Positions 59,180 through 64,000 of a DNA stretch of 64,000 nt are shown here, piece by piece. Below the pieces are notes generated by a model. It saw nothing but the letters and a program-made list of their open reading frames with translations. It was not told where the DNA came from and made no database searches. Position 1 is the first letter of the stretch. Each line of letters begins with the position of its first letter. The DNA comes from Chionoecetes opilio (taxonomy: Eukaryota > Arthropoda > Malacostraca > Decapoda > Majidae): positions 32,053 through 96,052 of the forward strand of contig JACEEZ010020091.1 in assembly GCA_016584305.1 (NCBI GenBank). The letters are read 5' to 3'. The translations under genes were made by a program, and so were the position numbers.

Positions 59180-62100
59180 TCGTCGGAGAGCTATCAGTAA
59201 ACCTAGAAGTGGTAAATCTTCGTTAGTATAATAATCTGCATCTTTGGTGGGACCATACGGTCTCTATACATTCTGCCGCGGGTCCTCTATGAGAACCCCG
59301 ATTTCACCGCCGGTTGTACGCAAGCGCCAACCACATCGGGGAATGTACAATGAAAAGTAGTTTACCATCTTCTACAACACAGAAAAAAGATGCTGGGCTG
59401 TCAAATGGCCGCAGCGTCGACAGCCGTAAGGCTTCTGCACATCTTCACGCACGAAATAAACATCTTCAATCCTCCAATGGAAATATACGTGGATTACGTG
59501 ATAATTGGAGGAACTAGTCCTTCTCACAACGAGTGGACCCAGAAATATCTGTTACCACAGAACAATGATAGGGCAGGGAATGGTGTCTCTGCCCGACAGG
59601 TTTTATACCTGTTCCACACACCACTCCAGCAGGTTGGGCTTAGTGGTGGGTGTGGCCGTTACCATCGTTCGGGAATCCCCTTAACTGTCATCCCAGCTGC
59701 AATCACCCTTGCAGGCTGTAGCAGTCGTATCCATCTGCACAAGACCTACACTGTCTGCTCATAGATCTACCTCCAAATGAACGACATAACCTCGTCCAGC
59801 ATCTGAGGTCTTATCCGCCAGCTTCCCCGTCCATTTTTCTCCTTGGAGACATTGAATGGGCGGAATTTTCTTGTGGGGAGATTCCACCAGAAATCGTCGC
59901 GGGTGATTCTCCTCGTAACTATTATAGATGGCAACAAATTAAATTATATTAAAACACGGCGAGAACCAACACATTTCCATTCCAGGACGGGGAACATTGA
60001 CGGCTATTGACCTATCACTCTGCAGTCCACAGGTCGCCCATCGGACTTCTCTGGGAGGTGGCCGACCGATTTCTTCTGGAGGAAGTGGACCATTACCCTA
60101 CGACTTAAAGCAGTGTCCTCGCCCCCTCCGATGTCTCCAACATGGTCGCATCTCTCGTGCAGACGGGAGGGCTTTCAAAAGGCTTGTGTTTTTTGAACAT
60201 CATATAGATGACTTCTCCTAACAATAGATGAGGCCGTTGATTACTTTGTTTCTCGAATCCATTTTGCAGCCTCGCTGAGCATCCCCCCGCACATGTGGTC
60301 TTTCTATCGCCGACATGTTCCGTGGTGGATTTCAGGACTGTTACGGCAGCGAGGGAGTCACTCCCGCCGTGCAGAGAGACGCAATACATTTCGCGGCCAA
60401 CTTCAGTAATAGACCTAAAAATATCTTTTCACAGGTTTAAGAGATAGATACCGACGGGTTATGAACGCAGGTCTCGTCACTCCTCTTGGATGGCTATATA
60501 AGTAACGATCTGTGCATCTACCCGGTGTCCAAGGCGTGGCAACGAGTGAGGAAATGAGGGGAAGTTTATCCCCTCCTCCCCTCCAGTCTATCGATTATGG
60601 AGACCCTGTGGCAGATCCCTTGACTTGTAGCAGAGGAATTGTTTCCCATTTTGTGTCAGCTGGCGACAGACAGAACCTTGCGTCTCCAAGTTGCTAGGGA
60701 AGACTGCGACAAGAAACAGAGAGGCATAGAGTTTTCATCAAGAGGCGGGGAATCTGACAATGTCTTTTTACACCTCGGGTGGCTATGTCAAGCCATGAAG
60801 GTTTGCGCTGACACTTCCCCAGGCCAAGATTGATGTTAACATATGCGAGCTCTGTTCATCTAAGAGATGAGGCTCTAGATTTCTTGTTGAGACGATAATA
60901 GGATCTAGGATTGGAGGAACCTTCCCAAGTAGCTGGGGGTTGGCGGGGTGGTGATCCCGATCCCTAAGCTGGGAAGGAACCCACTCCTACGACGAATTTC
61001 CGGCCCATTATCCCTAACTTCATGTGTGTGTAAGTTATTCGAAAAAATGGTAACTAGTCGACTGGGTATGGTTTTTGGAACGGGAAACTTTTTTTCCCGT
61101 TTCAGTGTGGATTCCGTAAGCATCACTCTACTACGGAAGCGCTTATTTCTTAGAATCTCCATATGCGGGGCATCTCGCCTCTCGACAACACATGTGACCA
61201 TCTTTTTCGACCTTGAAAACGGCTTACGACACAGCTTGGAGGACACGGTATATTGCAATCTCTGTATGAGTTCGGGCTAAGAGTCGATTTGCCTTGTGTT
61301 CCTCCAGAGTTTCCTAGCCAACCGGGTTCTTAGAGTTCGAGTTGGCAACTACTGTCTTGATGAAACATCGCTTCCAGGTGGCATCCCAAGGTAGCGTCTT
61401 TGGTGTAGCTCTGTTCGCTGTGGCCATCAAGGTATTGTTGATGTAATGCCAGAAGGGATTGTTAGTACATTATACGTGGATGATTATCAATCTCTTTTGC
61501 TGATTCCAGGAATTGTCGGTTGCAGAGGAAGACTTCAACTTGCTATTGATAAAGTTTGTGAATGGACGACGAAATCCGGGCTCGGTTTTCTCAACGAAGA
61601 CTGTAGCGGTTCATTTTTGCAGAACCCGTGGGATTCATCCCGACCCAGACCTTCAATAGTCTTTGTCTTCAATTTCTTTGGAAGAGAATACCATGTAGCG
61701 GAAGAGACCCGGTTTTTAGCGACTCATTTTGACAATAGACTGACTTGGGTGCCTCACCTTCGGCTCTCAAGCTGAATCTTCTCCGGGACCATGGATCTAC
61801 TGAAAGTCCTCTCGCCACACCAGCTGGGGTGCGTACACTCCTCTATCTACAATCGCTAACTTATCCTTTCGAAGCTTGAAAATGGCCATGTGAAGTGTAA
61901 TCCTCTGCCACACCCACTCGACTGGCAGATGCTGGATTCAGTACATCATGATGCGTGTCCGTCTGGCAACCCGGGGCGTTCAGGTCATCTCCCATCCCAA
62001 GTAATTGGGGGATGCTGGTGTCCTTCCATTGGATCTTCAACGCCAGTCTCATGTTAAGATGTGGTATCGCCTCCAACGCATCCTGGACTCACATAGCTTA

Positions 62101-63190
62101 GCCGTGCTGTGTCTTGTGATTCAGGATCGCAACTGTACCATGGGCGAAGAAAGCTTGCCAAAGCCCCCTTGGTTTTCCGATTGACAGCTATATGGAGACG
62201 CTATCCTTCCATGCTTGGGATATGCCGCATAGGCCTAGACAGTCGGTCCAGGGCGTTCTCCAGAAGTGTCCTTTGCAAAAGCCTCCGCTCGCAAAAGGGT
62301 TTTACCTTCCTCAGGCTGAGCGTGCCCAGTTTTTAGACCACTTTTGCACACATCAGAGTTCGGTCCCTGTCTTTACTGATGTTCCAAATCAGACGAAGGA
62401 GTTGGATACGGTGTCGTATTCCCATCGTTTTTAACAAAGGCGTCAGCCTTCAAGTGTTTCATCTGTTTTTACGGCTGAAAGAAGTCGCGATTTATAATGC
62501 TCTCATGCTATTTTTACCCTTTTCGGATGTTTCTTACAATTTTTAGGATTCTGTAGTGCTCTAAAATCACTATGTAATTTATCTCCCCATCCGCTGGTCA
62601 ATGCATCCTGGAATGGCTTTATCATGCTCAAAGAGGCGAGGCCGGACGGTCAGGCTTTGTTGGGGTACCAGCACATGTAGTGTTGCCGGTAATGAGGAAA
62701 GGCTGATGCCTTGGCAAATGCTGCAGCTAGAAGACCAGCTCTATCACATTTGGCAGTGCCGGCTACGGACTGGCGCTCGGCAATCCATAGATCCAGTTAA
62801 CAACAGTTGGCAGGAGGAACGTTGGATACTATAGGCAAAATAAACTGCGCACCATCCGCCAAAGTATCGAGGACGGGAAGCATGAGGTCTCTCCGTGATG
62901 GGAGACTGCCTTGGCACGATTGCGTATTTGGGCACAATCTATATACTCATGGGTCCTCATGGAGGGGGCAACCCTCCTTACTGTGATGATGTGTGGTCCC
63001 TTAACTGTGCGGCACTTGTGGTCGAGGTCCCAGTCTTGGGGACCTATGTGTGCAATTTTTGTCCGGTGTCGCGGGTCGGACGGTGCTTACCGTCGCTCCC
63101 TGGCATTGGGAGAGATGGTGTTTTCTCTCCGGGAACGAAGTCCCATACATTTATGGAAGGGGCCTTCTCAACAACGTTTAGATGTTTTTA
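59180..63190 (+). pseudogene. ORF2 (endonuclease, reverse transcriptase, RNase H) of the I-group element
   Basis: The endonuclease remnant shows IHLHKTYTVCS then LYLPPNE and a LLGD(F/I)(N/E)-like block (about 59715-59860). The RT starts near 60940 with VIPIPKLGRNP, SLTSCVCKLFEKMVTSRL (about 61005-61060), HVTIFFDLENG (about 61190-61220), a GG(I)PQGSV-like block (about 61377-61400) and catalytic YVDD (61473-61484), then AIDKVCEWTTKSGLGF and FDNRLTWVPHL (about 61727-61765). RNase H remnants: VPVFTD (about 62365), and a WVPAHVGVAGNEEADALA-like block (about 62665-62715). More than a dozen frameshifts; inactive. Confidence 0.75.
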
Positions 63191-63361
63191 ATATTAACTT
63201 ATTATTGTTTTTATGTACGCTTATTCTTTATGTATTTCGTTGTTTTTAAATATTTTATTCTATCTTAAATTTGTTTTTTAGTTTTACTTTACAGGTATCT
63301 TCTGTAAGCAGCGTCATTAATCCCGCCAGGTTGCAGGCGGCCTTAACTATAATCAATCAAT

Positions 63362-64000
63362 CCAAATCAGACGAAGGAGTTGGATACGGTGTCGTATTCC
63401 TCGTTATAAACAAAGGCGTCAGCCTTCCAAGTGTTTCATCTGTTTTTACGGCTGAAATAAGTGGCTATTTTATATGCTCTCATGATATTTTCCCCTCCGG
63501 ATGTTCTTTTACAATTTTAGTGGTTCTTGTAGTGTTCTTAATCACTATGTAATTTTAAACTCTCCCCATCCGCTGTCAATGCCATCCTGGAATGGCTTTA
63601 TCTGCCAAGAGGCGAGGCGGAACGGTCAGCTTTTGTTGGGTACCGGCCACATGTAGGTGTTGCCGGTAATGAGGAAGCTGATGCCTTGGCAAAAATCTGC
63701 AGCTAAAAGACCAGCTTATCACTATTGTGCAGTGCGGCTACGGAACCTACGCTCGGCAATCATAGATCAGTTCACAAAAAACAGTGGCAAGAGCGTTGGG
63801 ATTACTATAGGGCAAAATAAACTGCGCACATCCGCCAAAGTACGAGGATGGAGCATGCGGTCTCTCCTGGAGATGGGAGAGACTGCCTTCGGCACGATTG
63901 CGTATGTTACACTAATACTCATGGGTTACTCATGGAGGGGGGCAACCCTCCTTACTGTGATGATTGTTTGGTCCCCTTCACTGGGCGGCAACTGTGTCGA
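63362..64000 (+). mobile_element. Second partial copy of the I-group RNase H end, cut by window edge
   Basis: Starts with AAATCAGACGAAGGAGTTGG, matching about 62385, and repeats the RNase H domain in order (SDEGVGYGVVF, VSLPSVSSVFTAEIS, then the GNEEADALA-type block near 63665). It matches 62385-62995 in the first copy with many small indels and continues to the window end. The first copy's tail (TAATCAATCAATC) lies immediately before it. Confidence 0.8.

Larger units (their letters stand above)
57241..63361 (+). mobile_element. I-group-like non-LTR retrotransposon, near full length but decayed
   Basis: It has a GC-rich 5' region, a zinc-knuckle ORF1 (about 57.4-59.0 kb), ORF2 with endonuclease, RT and RNase H (about 59.2-63.2 kb) and a short 3' UTR ending in TAATCAATCAATC at about 63350-63361. 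ORF1 knuckles plus a downstream RNase H point to the I group rather than jockey. A second partial copy begins directly after it. Confidence 0.75.

Noticed and set aside
1..64000. Bacterial-type systems such as CRISPR arrays, operons or attachment sites
   Set aside because: No regularly spaced repeats, no prokaryotic gene density, and spliceosomal signals plus eukaryotic transposons throughout.

Overview
Eukaryotic, arthropod-type DNA, most likely a decapod crustacean. This rests on non-LTR retrotransposons, Harbinger, Academ-like and other arthropod multicopy transposon proteins, dispersed AGGTTA motifs and long (TA)n and (GA)n runs. No intact host gene, rRNA, genuine tRNA, CRISPR array or operon was found. 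Almost everything recognisable is mobile DNA, nearly all of it broken by frameshifts. Some of the breaks look like sequence error rather than biology.

Layout. 1-2.4 kb is low-quality, homopolymer-rich sequence. 2.43-8.50 kb and 8.50-15.1 kb are two direct copies of one locus, joined at a single N. The second copy carries a 1.1 kb foldback element (8678-9778) that the first lacks. 16.2-17.05 kb is a TIR-bounded non-autonomous element. 17.6-20.3 kb holds two copies of a jockey-like retrotransposon placed head to head. 22.66-24.39 kb is a 1.7 kb TIR element with CACTG ends and a frameshifted transposase-like gene. 24.9-27.55 kb is the best-preserved jockey-like copy, with an uninterrupted 541-codon reverse transcriptase. 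28-33 kb is a decayed PIF/Harbinger transposon: a MADF/Myb-like exon on +, a HARBI1-like transposase on -, and small MITEs nearby.

35.7-41.4 kb and 50.55-54.48 kb are two elements with the same terminal motif (TAGTCCWTGAGCCAG). Both encode a long protein with an XPG/FEN1-like nuclease region, and the 35.7 kb copy also shows a C-terminal cysteine cluster; I read both as Academ-type DNA transposons. A truncated relative lies at 46.56-49.9 kb. 41.5-42.3 kb is a gag/protease fragment running into a 635-base gap. 43-44.2 kb holds two MITEs, a CR1/L2-like 3' end and a tRNA-like SINE head. 54.99-56.76 kb is another transposase-like gene on -. 57.3-64.0 kb is a decayed two-ORF non-LTR element (zinc-knuckle ORF1; endonuclease, RT and RNase H in ORF2) followed by a second partial copy of its RNase H end.

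The genes do not form a pathway; the window is a record of repeated, partly nested insertions. The best leads are the Academ-like elements, the CACTG element and the foldback element with an empty site preserved in the neighbouring copy. Family names come from motif recognition without database searches.
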